A stretch of 64,000 nt of DNA from Pseudescherichia sp032055545 (GCA_032055545.1 DAMBQR010000003.1:1-64000); one strand, 5' to 3'; counted from the stretch's first letter, positions 17,309-25,549 are shown. Notes: generated from the sequence alone by a model not told the origin. Made by a program: numbers and translations.

Positions 17309-18598
17309 ATGCTTTTGGCAGGGAGTATATTTTTACTGACGCTGGTACTGGTGATCTGGCAGCCCAGAGGTCTCAGTATTGGCTGGAGTGCGAGTATCGG
17401 GGCCGTACTGGTGTTGGGAACCGGCGTCATTCACATTGATGATATCCCCGTCGTCTTGAACATCGTCTGGAACGCAACTGCGGCATTTATTGCGGTGATC
17501 ATTATCAGCCTTCTGCTCGATGAGTCCGGTTTCTTTGAATGGGCTGCGCTGCATGTCTCCCGCTGGGGTAACGGACGTGGCCGCCTGCTGTTTACCTGGA
17601 TAGTGCTGCTCGGTGCAGCCGTTGCTGCACTGTTTGCCAACGACGGCGCAGCGCTGATCCTGACGCCGATTGTGATTGCGATGCTCCTTGCCCTAGGATT
17701 CAGCAAAGGCACGACGCTGGCCTTTGTCATGGCCGCAGGATTTATAGCAGATACGGCCAGCCTGCCGCTCATTGTTTCTAACCTGGTGAATATCGTCTCG
17801 GCGGACTTTTTCGGTCTGGGCTTTACGCAGTATGCCTCCGTTATGATCCCCGTAGATGTGGCAGCGATTGCGGCCACGCTGGTTATGCTGCATCTCTTCT
17901 TTCGCAAGGACATTCCGGCGACATATGATGTTTCGCTGCTGAAGACGCCTGCCAGTGTGATAAAGGATCCAGCAACGTTCAGGGCGGGCTGGATTGTCCT
18001 GTTGTTGCTGCTTGTCGGTTTCTTTGTTCTGGAGCCTCTGGGGATCCCGGTCAGTGCGATAGCGGCAGCTGGCGCAGCAGTATTGTTTATGGTGGCTAAG
18101 AAAGGCCATGCCATTAATACCGGGAAAATACTGCGCGGTGCGCCATGGCAGATTGTGATTTTCTCGCTGGGTATGTACCTGGTAGTCTACGGCTTGCGTA
18201 ATGCGGGACTCACGGCACATCTATCTGGCGTGCTGAATCTACTGGCAGAGAAGGGGGTGTGGGCAGCAACGTTCGGCACCGGCTTCCTGAGCGCGTTCCT
18301 GTCGTCGGTGATGAACAATATGCCGACGGTGCTGATTGGCGCGCTGTCGATTGACGGGAGTACGGCGACTGGCCTCGCCAAAGAGGCAATGATTTATGCC
18401 AACGTGATTGGCTGCGATTTAGGCCCAAAAATCACCCCGATTGGTAGTTTGGCAACCCTGCTTTGGCTGCATGTGCTTGCCCAGAAAAATATAACGATCA
18501 CCTGGGGGTATTACTTTCGCACCGGCATTATCATGACTCTGCCCGTGCTGTTTGTCACTCTGGCCGCGCTGGCGTGGCGGCTCTCCATCACTTTGTAA
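17309..18598 (+). CDS. arsB: ArsB arsenite/antimonite efflux permease
   Basis: A 429-aa inner-membrane protein with about twelve hydrophobic segments and the family hallmarks FANDGAALILTPIVIAMLLA near residue 110 and MNNMPTVLIGALSI near 335. It exports As(III)/Sb(III), here without an ArsA ATPase, so driven by the proton gradient. It lies 45 bases after arsR and 12 bases before arsC in one operon. Confidence 0.97.
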   Translation: MLLAGSIFLLTLVLVIWQPRGLSIGWSASIGAVLVLGTGVIHIDDIPVVLNIVWNATAAFIAVIIISLLLDESGFFEWAALHVSRWGNGRGRLLFTWIVLLGAAVAALFANDGAALILTPIVIAMLLALGFSKGTTLAFVMAAGFIADTASLPLIVSNLVNIVSADFFGLGFTQYASVMIPVDVAAIAATLVMLHLFFRKDIPATYDVSLLKTPASVIKDPATFRAGWIVLLLLLVGFFVLEPLGIPVSAIAAAGAAVLFMVAKKGHAINTGKILRGAPWQIVIFSLGMYLVVYGLRNAGLTAHLSGVLNLLAEKGVWAATFGTGFLSAFLSSVMNNMPTVLIGALSIDGSTATGLAKEAMIYANVIGCDLGPKITPIGSLATLLWLHVLAQKNITITWGYYFRTGIIMTLPVLFVTLAALAWRLSITL

Positions 18599-18610
18599 TG
18601 AGATACAGAT

Positions 18611-19036
18611 ATGAGCAACATTATCATCTATCACAACCCTGCCTGCGGCACTTCACGCAACACGCTGGAGATGATCCGTAACAGCGGCAACGAACCGACG
18701 ATAATTTATTATCTCGATACGCCACCGACCCGTGATGAGCTGATTAAACTTATTTCAGATATGGGAATTACGGTGCGTGCATTACTGCGTAAGAATGTTG
18801 AGCCTTATGAACACCTGGGTCTTGATGAAGAGAAATTTAGTGATGATCAGTTGATTGATTTCATGCTTCAACATCCGATCCTGATTAATCGGCCGGTAGT
18901 CGTTACGCCGCTTGGCACTCGTCTTTGCCGCCCTTCAGAAATAGTGCTGGATATTCTACCTGAAGGTCAGAAAGGAGCGTTTACCAAAGAAGATGGCGAG
19001 AAGGTCATTGACAAAACGGGGAAACGGGTTAAGTAA
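18611..19036 (+). CDS. arsC: ArsC glutaredoxin-dependent arsenate reductase
   Basis: A 141-aa reductase with the catalytic Cys12 in NPACGTSRNTL and the arginines that bind arsenate (the RPVV segment near residue 94 and the TRLCRPSE segment near 107). It reduces arsenate to arsenite with glutathione and glutaredoxin, giving the substrate for ArsB. It is the last gene of the operon; a palindrome at 19082-19105 follows and could end the transcript. Confidence 0.97.
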   Translation: MSNIIIYHNPACGTSRNTLEMIRNSGNEPTIIYYLDTPPTRDELIKLISDMGITVRALLRKNVEPYEHLGLDEEKFSDDQLIDFMLQHPILINRPVVVTPLGTRLCRPSEIVLDILPEGQKGAFTKEDGEKVIDKTGKRVK

Positions 19037-19081
19037 TCTGCCCACTTCAAAATATAGGACGCCTGTTTACACTATGCTGGC

Positions 19082-19105
19082 GTCCGCTTTTCGCTCAAAG
19101 CGGAC
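19082..19105. repeat. GTCCGCTTT...AAAGCGGAC palindrome after arsC
   Basis: A 9-bp perfect stem with a 6-base loop (TCGCTC), 45 bases beyond the arsC stop. The same motif occurs near 16093, 20050, 20624 and 53649. No T run follows, so it is not a textbook terminator. Confidence 0.75.
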
Positions 19106-19198
19106 CTTCCGTTCCCACCTGCCTTTTGCCTTGAACACCTTCCTGCCGTGTCTCTTTAATCCTTCCACACGATGAGCTAGCCCAGATCCGCATATGCC

Positions 19199-19380
19199 TT
19201 TTTTCGGATCTCAGCGTAAAAAGAGAGAAGAAGGTATAGGTGTGACATATGCAGATGTCTGGGATATGCATATATCTTCCATCTGCATATGGTGACCCTA
19301 TACATATGTGTCACATCTGCCTATACTAAGCATATGCGCATACCCGACGCATACTACCGTCCGGAAAGGTCCGGACTCAG
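19199..19380. promoter_or_regulatory. vapBC copy 2 operator/promoter region
   Basis: A diverged copy of the leader before the first vapBC. It begins TTTTTTCGGATCTCAGCG and contains a series of short CATATG-type palindromes (GACATATGCAGATGTC, GATATGCATATATC, CATCTGCATATGG, ACATATGTGTCACATCTG). These fit autoregulation by VapB/VapBC. The promoter itself was not pinned down. Confidence 0.6.
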
Positions 19381-19390
19381 GGAGAACATC

Positions 19391-19621
19391 ATGAGAACCG
19401 TATCCATTTTTAAAAACGGCAACAACCGCGCCATCCGTCTGCCCCGCGATCTGGATTTTGAGGGCGTGAGCGAGCTGGAGATTGTCCGGGAAGGGGACAG
19501 CATTGTCCTGCGTCCTGTCCGGCCGACCTGGGGTTCGTTCGCGCAGCTCGGGAAGGCCGATGCGGACTTTATGGCGGAGCGTGAGGATGTTGTCAGCGAC
19601 GAAGGACGCTTTGACCTGTGA
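19391..19621 (+). CDS. vapB: VapB-family antitoxin (copy 2)
   Basis: A near-duplicate of the protein at 1928-2158, with the same MRTVSIFKNGNNRAIRLPRD DNA-binding start and acidic tail. The ATG at 19391 is preferred to the upstream in-frame GTG (19289) because it is preceded by GGGAGAACATC, exactly as in copy 1. The stop overlaps the vapC GTG start by four bases. High identity of the two antitoxins suggests that cross-neutralisation of the two toxins is possible. Confidence 0.94.
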   Translation: MRTVSIFKNGNNRAIRLPRDLDFEGVSELEIVREGDSIVLRPVRPTWGSFAQLGKADADFMAEREDVVSDEGRFDL

Positions 19622-20034
19622 ACAAGACCTATATGCTGGACACCAACATCTGCTCATTCATCATGCGCGAGCAGCCGGCCGCCGTCATTAAGCGCCTCGA
19701 GCAGGCGGTGCTACGCAACCACCGCATTGTGGTTTCAGCCATCACCTACGCCGAGATGCGTTTCGGTGCCACCGGCCCGAAGGCCTCGCCGCGTCACGTT
19801 GAGCTGGTTGATGCGTTCTGCGCCCGCCTCGATGCCATCCTGCCCTGGGACCGCGCCGCGGTGGATGCCACCACGGACATCCGGGTCGCGCTGCGGCTTG
19901 CAGGCACGCCGATCGGGCCGAACGATACTGCAATAGCAGGGCATGCCATGGCCACCGGCGCTGTTCTGGTGACGAATAATACTAGGGAGTTTGAGCGGGT
20001 GCCGGGCCTGACGCTGGAAGACTGGGTTAACTGA
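19618..20034 (+). CDS. vapC: VapC-family PIN-domain toxin (copy 2)
   Basis: A 138-aa PIN-domain endoribonuclease with the standard MLDTNICSF start (Asp8, Asn10), the TYAEMRFGA glutamate and the GPNDTAIAGHA aspartate, so the active site looks complete, unlike copy 1, which has Cys at position 10. GTG start inside the vapB stop. It differs from copy 1 at about fifteen scattered positions, indicating an old duplication or two separate acquisitions rather than a fresh repeat. Confidence 0.94.
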   Translation: MNKTYMLDTNICSFIMREQPAAVIKRLEQAVLRNHRIVVSAITYAEMRFGATGPKASPRHVELVDAFCARLDAILPWDRAAVDATTDIRVALRLAGTPIGPNDTAIAGHAMATGAVLVTNNTREFERVPGLTLEDWVN

Positions 20035-20049
20035 CATCTCAGAGACCGG

Positions 20050-20079
20050 AATGTCCGCTTTGTGCCAGGAGCGGACATT
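20050..20079. repeat. AATGTCCGCT...AGCGGACATT palindrome after vapC copy 2
   Basis: A perfect 10-bp stem with a 10-base loop (TTGTGCCAGG), 16 bases after the vapC stop. Same family as the palindromes near arsC, arsH and the ASCH gene. Its position between two genes that both end here suggests a bidirectional transcript end. Confidence 0.7.
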
Positions 20080-20118
20080 GTTATTAATAGCAGCAGACGC
20101 CAGCCGGACTCTCTCGTC

Positions 20119-20529
20119 TTACAGCACTTCAACCACTTCAAATTCTTCTGCGATCAACTCCATATCTTTAGAAAAATGACCTTCGCGGGTAAAAAATCGC
20201 TGATGCTCATTTCGCCAGTATTGAAGGCTTAAATCGCCTTCACCTTCTTTGCGGGCAAACTCCTCAGTCACATCACAAAAACGCACCAGTCGCATTGAAA
20301 CCAGCCGGGTCACGCAGACCGGGGCATTCAGGCCATCAAGGATAATGTTATAGCTTCCAATCCTCGGGGCAGACTTTTCTTGCTGGTAAGAGGCAAAGGA
20401 TCCGCAGGAGGCCGTTTTAATCCCTTTTTTAATCAGATCCGCAAGCTCGCTGGCCAGTTCCGGGCTGTCACCCATTTGCCAGGCATCTGCGCCTGGATAC
20501 TTTACTTTTAATACCTCAACAGTAGCCAT
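20119..20529 (-). CDS. ASCH-domain protein
   Basis: A 136-aa protein of the ASCH superfamily (PUA-like beta barrel that binds RNA or nucleosides). Family features seen are WQMGDSPELASELADLI near the start, TASCGSFASY with the conserved G-K-T-A-like loop, and the C-terminal Glu/Phe-rich segment with YWRNEHQRFF. The enterobacterial relative YqfB hydrolyses N4-acetylcytidine; this longer type is usually annotated simply as ASCH-domain protein. It converges on vapC copy 2. No partner is apparent. Confidence 0.85.
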   Translation of the reverse strand: MATVEVLKVKYPGADAWQMGDSPELASELADLIKKGIKTASCGSFASYQQEKSAPRIGSYNIILDGLNAPVCVTRLVSMRLVRFCDVTEEFARKEGEGDLSLQYWRNEHQRFFTREGHFSKDMELIAEEFEVVEVL

Positions 20530-20935
20530 TAAGAGCCCTTTTTAATCGTCGATGACAAATGTCATACAGAGTTTTAACATGAACTTTCCGGATATTAACA
20601 TTGATGCTTTCCCTCTACTACTTTGTCCGCTCTTCGCTCAAAGCGGACATAGATCCTTTGCAGTAACCCCTCTGTTACGCCTCGCTGAGGTAGCAATCAA
20701 ACTCAATCTTAACCAACATGTCACTAAAGATCCGGCTTTGTCTTTTTTCGGATCTGCGGAGGGAGAAGTATGCGACCGATATGATTATATAGAAAATTTT
20801 ATCAAATAATACTTGATATCAAATCAAGCATTATTTTTATTAATCATATCTGATATGATGTTTAAGTAACGTGATGCAAATCATTCATAGTTTGACTTTA
20901 CCTTTTGCAATACATGACCAGACGGAGCGTGCAGG
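20530..20935. other. 406-base control region with repeats
   Basis: Holds another GTCCGCT palindrome (20624-20649), a third truncated copy of the vapBC leader start (TTTTTTCGGATCTGCGGAGG near 20740) without a vapBC gene, and a very AT-rich part with an interrupted palindrome: ATAATACTTGAT at 20806-20817 and ATCAAGCATTAT at 20823-20834 (11 of 12 paired). That palindrome lies about 100 bases before the four-gene module at 20936 and is a candidate operator. Confidence 0.55.
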
Positions 20936-21205
20936 ATGGATGAGAAAGTATACTTTCGCCTCAGTTATGAAACGATGACCGGCGACACGGAAGATTTCGT
21001 TAAAGCATGTCTTGAACGGGCAAACCGTGCGGACTGCAATGATGCGGATGCGGAGATTGCCCGGGCACGCAGCGCTATCGAACTCTGGTACTGCCTGGCG
21101 CTGGCGGGTCGGGCCCCGGACGACGTTGCCGACAGGGACCATCTGCGGCTCAACGAAATGATCCTGCGCGCTCCGACAGCAGAACAACGCTCATGGCAGC
21201 AGTAA
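20936..21205 (+). CDS. hypothetical protein, first gene of an overlapping four-gene module (89 aa)
   Basis: Starts ATG at 20936 with GGAG eight bases upstream. The product is acidic and helical (DTEDFVKACLERANRADCNDAD, then a segment with ELWYCLALAGRAPDDVADRDH); no family recognised. Its last 13 bases overlap the start of the next gene, indicating translational coupling. Role unknown; likely works with the following genes. Confidence 0.65.
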   Translation: MDEKVYFRLSYETMTGDTEDFVKACLERANRADCNDADAEIARARSAIELWYCLALAGRAPDDVADRDHLRLNEMILRAPTAEQRSWQQ

Positions 21206-22143
21206 CCTCCCGCAGGCCGTCGCCGCTGCAGCGACGGGTGCTGATTGTGCTGGCCGCCCTCGATGCGAAACGTCCGGGACCGGTGGCGACAAGGGACATA
21301 GAACGCCTGCTGGAGCAGGGCGGGGATATGCCGGTGTACGGACCTAATCTGCGTGCCTCCTGCCGTCGTATGGAAGCCGCGGGCTGGCTGCGAACCCTGC
21401 GCGCCCCGAACCTGCAGCTGGCCGTGGAGCTGACGGAGCCCGGCCGGGCGCTGGCAGCCCCTCTGCTGGCTGCCGAGCAGGCCGCTGAGGCCGCACGGCA
21501 GCAGGCAGCAACGGTGCTCGTCCTGCCCGGGAGTACGGAAAACCGGACGGCAGCGCCTGAAGACAGGCCTGTATGCCTGGACGACACCTGGTATCCGGCC
21601 TGGCGCGCCGATTTTGTGCTGCGCCTCGATGGCGGGACCTGCCTGCAGCTGTGGGATGCGACCGGCCAGGTGACACGCCTTGAAGGACCTCCCCTTCAGG
21701 TAGCGCGGTGGCTGCATGCCTGCCACACCGCAGGGCTTTCAGTTCGCACCCAGATCAATGAGAGCCACCTGCCGGAGCAGGGCATGACGCAACCAGAAGT
21801 TCTTTGTCAACCGGAGCAGCTCTCCCGACCGGACGAGCAACATGAACGGGAGCAGATGTCCCGGCTGCTTGATGCCCTGGCTCAACGGCAGTTGTTCTGC
21901 GATCGGGAGCGGCTGACGGTCCTGGTGTTTTCCCCCTACAGGGACGCCGCAGAGCCGTGGTATGAACGCCTGCGGTGGTTGCTGGCCAGTGAAGTGGCGG
22001 GCCAGTTCGGTTTTCACAGCGAAGTGTCCCGTCAGGAGGATCATGCCCTGGACTGGCTGGCTGGTTATGTGGGTCGTGAAGCGGTGGAGCAGCTGGCCGG
22101 TGTTGTCACATGGGAAATGAGCGCGCCGGCGGAAAAGCCCTGA
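21193..22143 (+). CDS. unknown protein with N-terminal winged-helix-like domain (316 aa)
   Basis: The first ~90 residues look like a winged helix: SPLQRRVLIVLAALDAKRPG, then TRDIERLLEQ, PNLRASCRRMEAAGWLRTL and a strand-rich wing ending ELTEPGRAL. The rest (DDTWYPAWRADFVLRLDGGT ... LTVLVFSPYRDAAEPWYERL) is strand-rich and not recognised. It could be the DNA-binding member of the module. It overlaps the preceding gene by 13 bases and the following one by 34. Base composition is GC-rich and unlike the AT-rich upstream DNA. Confidence 0.7.
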   Translation: MAAVTSRRPSPLQRRVLIVLAALDAKRPGPVATRDIERLLEQGGDMPVYGPNLRASCRRMEAAGWLRTLRAPNLQLAVELTEPGRALAAPLLAAEQAAEAARQQAATVLVLPGSTENRTAAPEDRPVCLDDTWYPAWRADFVLRLDGGTCLQLWDATGQVTRLEGPPLQVARWLHACHTAGLSVRTQINESHLPEQGMTQPEVLCQPEQLSRPDEQHEREQMSRLLDALAQRQLFCDRERLTVLVFSPYRDAAEPWYERLRWLLASEVAGQFGFHSEVSRQEDHALDWLAGYVGREAVEQLAGVVTWEMSAPAEKP

Positions 22144-22823
22144 GCCGGTCCTGCGGGTCCGGCAGAACCCATCTCATCGTCACCTGCACCCGGCGCAAAA
22201 GCGTGCCGGCAGATGATACGGTGTTCCCGATCGAAGAGGATGCCGGCAAGGCTTATTCTGCCTGGCGGAAAATACTGGCCCGGGCCTGCCATGAACGAAC
22301 AGCCATGACGGCCGGCGATCTGTATACCGGACAACACTGGCGCCGGGCAGCTGCGGCGGCGGCCACCAGTGGCGCAGAACTGTGGGTGCTCTCGGCCGGA
22401 CTCGGCCTGCTCCACGTCACCGATCGGGTTGTGCCGTATGAGGCAACGTTCTCCTCGATGCCGTTCTGCCATCAGGATATGTGGCAAAGGCTGACTTCCG
22501 GCCCGCCCACAATGCGCCGCTGCGCCTCCCTCCGGACACTGATGCGGGAGCGGCCTCACGATCGCTTCATCATCGCCGCCTCGCCCGTGTACCTGCGTGC
22601 CGTGGAAGAGGATCTGAGCGCGGGTCGCGATGAGCTTGCCTCACCTGAGCAACTGACGATAGTCACTTCGAAAGGGTATCAGGGACGTCTCGGCAACAGC
22701 ATCACATTATCCAGTGCAGCGATGATGACAGAGCTGAACACCAACATGACCGGACTGAACATCAGTCATGCCGTAAAAATTCTGATGATGCAGGACGAGA
22801 AGGTGACAGGAAATGCAGCATAA
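22110..22823 (+). CDS. DUF6884/YaaA-like nucleotide-binding-fold protein (237 aa)
   Basis: The core reads HLIVTCTRRKSVPADD near the start, LYTGQHWRRAAAAAATSGAE in the middle, then LWVLSAGLGLLHVTDRVVPYEATF. This strand-Cys-Thr, LY.G..W, and LSAGLGLL....PYE order is what I associate with DUF6884-type domains, which are related to YaaA and tRNA-guanine transglycosylase-associated proteins and turn up near nucleic-acid-modification genes. Enzymatic activity is not established. The start at 22110 lies inside the preceding gene; the end overlaps the nuclease gene by 11 bases. Confidence 0.6.
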   Translation: MGNERAGGKALSRSCGSGRTHLIVTCTRRKSVPADDTVFPIEEDAGKAYSAWRKILARACHERTAMTAGDLYTGQHWRRAAAAAATSGAELWVLSAGLGLLHVTDRVVPYEATFSSMPFCHQDMWQRLTSGPPTMRRCASLRTLMRERPHDRFIIAASPVYLRAVEEDLSAGRDELASPEQLTIVTSKGYQGRLGNSITLSSAAMMTELNTNMTGLNISHAVKILMMQDEKVTGNAA

Positions 22824-23343
22824 ACTGAACAGAATGAAACAGCCGGTACGGTACCTGACGGGTATCCTTCAAATGTGTTTCGCCACAACACTGACAGTTT
22901 TCCCCTTCAGCAGTCATGCCGACATCACAGGGCGTGTTGTTCGCATTCTTGACGGGGACACGCTTGAAGTGCTGCAGGATCACGGTGAACTTACACGGGT
23001 CAGGCTGAACGGCATCGATGCGCCGGAAAAAGCGCAGCCGTTTGGCCAGCGTTCGCGACAGGCACTGACCGCGATGACTGCCGGTAAAACAGTACATATC
23101 TCAGGTAACAACCGGGATCGCTATAATCGTCTGCTCGGTACTGTCTGGTACGATTCAACGGATATCAATGCCGTACAGGTCATAACCGGCATGGCCTGGG
23201 CTTACCGGTATAAGGGCAGGGCGACAATACCGGCATACGCAGGTCTGGAGAAAACAGCCCGTAAGAACCGGACAGGACTCTGGGCAGAACCAGCGCAGGC
23301 AGAGCCCTGGCGCTGGCGTAAGACCCATAAAAGCGAAAACTAA
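22813..23343 (+). CDS. secreted SNase-like nuclease
   Basis: A 176-aa staphylococcal-nuclease-fold protein. After a basic start and a hydrophobic signal segment (residues ~13-36, ending SSHADI) come the catalytic landmarks: RILDGDTLEV, VRLNGIDAPE (the Arg and Asp of the active site), GNNRDRYNRLLGTVW (with the second Arg), and MAWAYRYKGR. Plasmid homologues are often called ParB-type or YncB nucleases. It should be exported and cleave DNA or RNA with calcium. It is the last gene of the overlapping module and ends tail-to-tail with the next gene. Confidence 0.9.
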   Translation: MQHKLNRMKQPVRYLTGILQMCFATTLTVFPFSSHADITGRVVRILDGDTLEVLQDHGELTRVRLNGIDAPEKAQPFGQRSRQALTAMTAGKTVHISGNNRDRYNRLLGTVWYDSTDINAVQVITGMAWAYRYKGRATIPAYAGLEKTARKNRTGLWAEPAQAEPWRWRKTHKSEN

Positions 23344-24335
23344 CCGGCGGGCAAAGGATCCCCTGGCTCACTCCTGGCAAGACGTGCCAGCATCTCACCA
23401 AAATCCGGGAATCCCGAGGCGGCCAGCACGCCGGCAACGGCATCTGCCCTGCTGTTGTCGCGCTCCAGCCATACGATGCACAGCTCCACCTCACTGGCCC
23501 CTGAATCGTGCATGTTCCGGGGTAATGCGGACCAGGCGAAGGGGCATTCAAAGGCATTCAGGGAATCATAAAAGCTGCCGAACAGCTCTTCTTTCGGGAT
23601 CACAAACAGACGCCAGCTGTTGCGCAGTGTCCTGACCATCTGTGCATCCACAGTGTAGCGGTACAGTGTTCCTGTCAGCGGAACAGGCTGCTCCAGCCGG
23701 CATGCCTGGTAGCGTGCGGCACCAAAGTGATGGCTCCCGCCATCATTCAGCCAGTAGAAGCGCCGTGGCGTCCACGAATATTCAGCAAACCGCATCCGGT
23801 CAAGCCGCAGCTCTCTGTGGGCCATATTCTTCCGGAGATGCTCCGGTGTCACAGGCTCAGCCAGCTCAGGGCATCTCAGCTGCGGAAAATCGTCAATATC
23901 AGAGATATCATGATCAAAAGACTTTGATGCAGAAATGCCTTTTATTGTGCTGATGTCGCAGCTGAAATCATGGATGATTTCTTCCCTGACAAGGTTTTCA
24001 GCTTCAGGGATCGCAAGGGAATGGCATTCAAGACGGCGATCGTAGCCAGGTTTGCGGTAATCGAGGGTCCAGGGGCGATATCCAAAGGCTGACGATGAAG
24101 AATCAAGCCAGGTATGCCAGCCGGTCACCGATCGCGTCCAGAACGTGTCGGCGGGAGGCTTTACAGGGGAAGGAACCAGCAGGCCGGTTTTAATGCATCT
24201 CTCCAGCATGGCCGGATGGCCAAAGCGGTGCCTGAAATCCTCACGCGCCCATTGCAGTACACGACGCCAGACAGATGGTCTGATCCCCTGAGGAATATCA
24301 GCCACACTTCTTCCTGAATCATAAGTCACAGGCAA
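23340..24335 (-). CDS. unknown 331-aa protein (DUF6685-like)
   Basis: A long intact frame of normal composition, rich in Trp and Arg (RPSVWRRVLQWAREDFRHRF; RFAEYSWTPRRFYWLNDGGS). I believe it belongs to a family listed as DUF6685 that occurs on enterobacterial plasmids; no catalytic motif is evident. Its stop overlaps that of the nuclease gene, so the two transcripts converge. Start is the ATG at 24335, after an AGGAGTTGCC stretch. Confidence 0.65.
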   Translation of the reverse strand: MPVTYDSGRSVADIPQGIRPSVWRRVLQWAREDFRHRFGHPAMLERCIKTGLLVPSPVKPPADTFWTRSVTGWHTWLDSSSSAFGYRPWTLDYRKPGYDRRLECHSLAIPEAENLVREEIIHDFSCDISTIKGISASKSFDHDISDIDDFPQLRCPELAEPVTPEHLRKNMAHRELRLDRMRFAEYSWTPRRFYWLNDGGSHHFGAARYQACRLEQPVPLTGTLYRYTVDAQMVRTLRNSWRLFVIPKEELFGSFYDSLNAFECPFAWSALPRNMHDSGASEVELCIVWLERDNSRADAVAGVLAASGFPDFGEMLARLARSEPGDPLPAG

Positions 24336-24419
24336 CTCCTTTTCTGCAGTTTATCGATACAGTTTTGTCAGGCCGGGCCTGAAAAACAGACGCGGCCCGG
24401 ATGATACGACTTACTGGAG

Positions 24420-24617
24420 GTGATGACGCGTTCACCAGGTAATGAGGGGAGCATACCTTATTTTATTGATAAGCCGGATAATCAATCTCATGATTTTCCA
24501 GGAAATTTTCTCACAGATCGGTTAATGCGCCACAGGCGCATGGAGGCGCCAGCGGATGCTGAACAGGTATCTGCCCGTGAATGGCGCCGTGACCCGGCGA
24601 AGCCGTTGCTGTCCTGA
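24420..24617 (+). CDS. possible small plasmid-type protein (65 aa)
   Basis: Begins at an ATG directly after GGAGGTG and ends with ARMEWRR-like basic character (SAREWRRDPAKPLLS). Composition is protein-like, but no family is recognised and the Shine-Dalgarno spacing to the first ATG is tight; the second codon is also ATG. Confidence 0.35.
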   Translation: MMTRSPGNEGSIPYFIDKPDNQSHDFPGNFLTDRLMRHRRMEAPADAEQVSAREWRRDPAKPLLS

Positions 24618-24835
24618 CAGGTTCTGCCTATTCATCCCTTCGCCCTGCCAGACCATACCCGCTTAAAACGTCACAGGAGGCTCTGTACGCGGCCGGAGTG
24701 AGTCCGGCGAGGGTTTACCCGAAGGCGGGCTTTATCTCCGCGTTAGCGCCGTCAGGCGCTTACGAGCGGGTAGCACTGAACGAGCCGCAGCTCTGCTAAA
24801 AGCGACACCTGTGTTTAGTTACATCATCCATTATT

Positions 24836-24880
24836 AAAAGCGGTGCTTTCCGGCCCTTCGGGCCGGGTGGCGGCGCTTTT
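24836..24880. terminator. strong GC hairpin with AAAAGCG/CGCTTTT outer stem
   Basis: CCGGCCC-TTC-GGGCCGG (24850-24866) forms a 7-bp GC stem, nested in an outer AAAAGCG ... GCGCTTTT pairing that ends in a T run. It could be an intrinsic terminator in either direction or a single-strand structure such as a plasmid leading-region initiation site. Confidence 0.55.
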
Positions 24881-25549
24881 CAGTGATGGGGAGTGCAGGT
24901 GTGACTGCTGTGCATGGTTCTGTTACCTGACCGGAAACTGGAACAAAGGTAATGACTGGAGTTCTTCCAGTGCCCGTCGCAAGGCGACGGGAGGTAACTT
25001 ATTTATTTACCGAACCTGCGCGGGACTTTAGTTCTTTGCAAGGTCGTTCATTTGGAGTCATGCGAATGCGGTGGGGAGAGGTTTCACAGGATGAATGGTT
25101 TGATAACTGGGAAAAGGGCCTTTATCTCTGGGGATTTTCGAGACACTACGCACGCCCGGCACTATAATTTCGCTACTATGATTCGACAGCGAAGACTTAC
25201 CGGATGTTAAGGTAAGCCGTGTTGGTGCAATAGTCGAAGTTGATGGCGGTCTGCCCGAACTTACAGGCGAACTGCCATGACCAGGTAGAAGCGAGCGTCG
25301 TTATAAACCTTATTGTAAGCGCGCTAGTTGATGATCATGAACTTATGTTTAGCCACGGGATTGTCTATGTCGCCAGGATCTGATCCTGCTATTGAACAAA
25401 AGCTCGATTTATTCAAAACGTCTAAAAAATAACATAAAAGCAAACTTACCCGGCTTGCTGCTCACACAGTAAAACCTAAATTCTTTTCAATTTCAAAAGG
25501 TTCCGATAACCTTCTTAGAAGAAGGTTGAACATGCGAAAAACTCAGTGA

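Larger units (their letters stand above)
24336..25549. other. 1.2 kb mostly noncoding, structured, plasmid-like region
   Basis: Starts with one possible small gene (24420-24617), then a GC-rich structured stretch (24650-24890), a weak 71-codon frame (24952-25167) and two out-of-register coding remnants near 25190-25390 (readable as VKVSRVGAIVEVDGGLPELT and VINLIVSALVDDHELMFSHG) that belong to no intact gene. The region resembles intergenic DNA from the leading region of conjugative plasmids, judged only from memory. It ends with an 8-bp hairpin at 25508-25527 next to the LexA box. Confidence 0.45.

Noticed and set aside
20552..20809. 85-codon frame running through the repeats before 20936
   Set aside because: It covers a GTCCGCT palindrome and the orphan vapBC leader, so the frame is a by-product of repeats.
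24952..25167. 71-codon frame in the plasmid-like region
   Set aside because: The second half (DEWFDNWEKGLYLWGFSRHY) looks coding, but the start lies in structured noncoding DNA and no family is recognised; at most a remnant.
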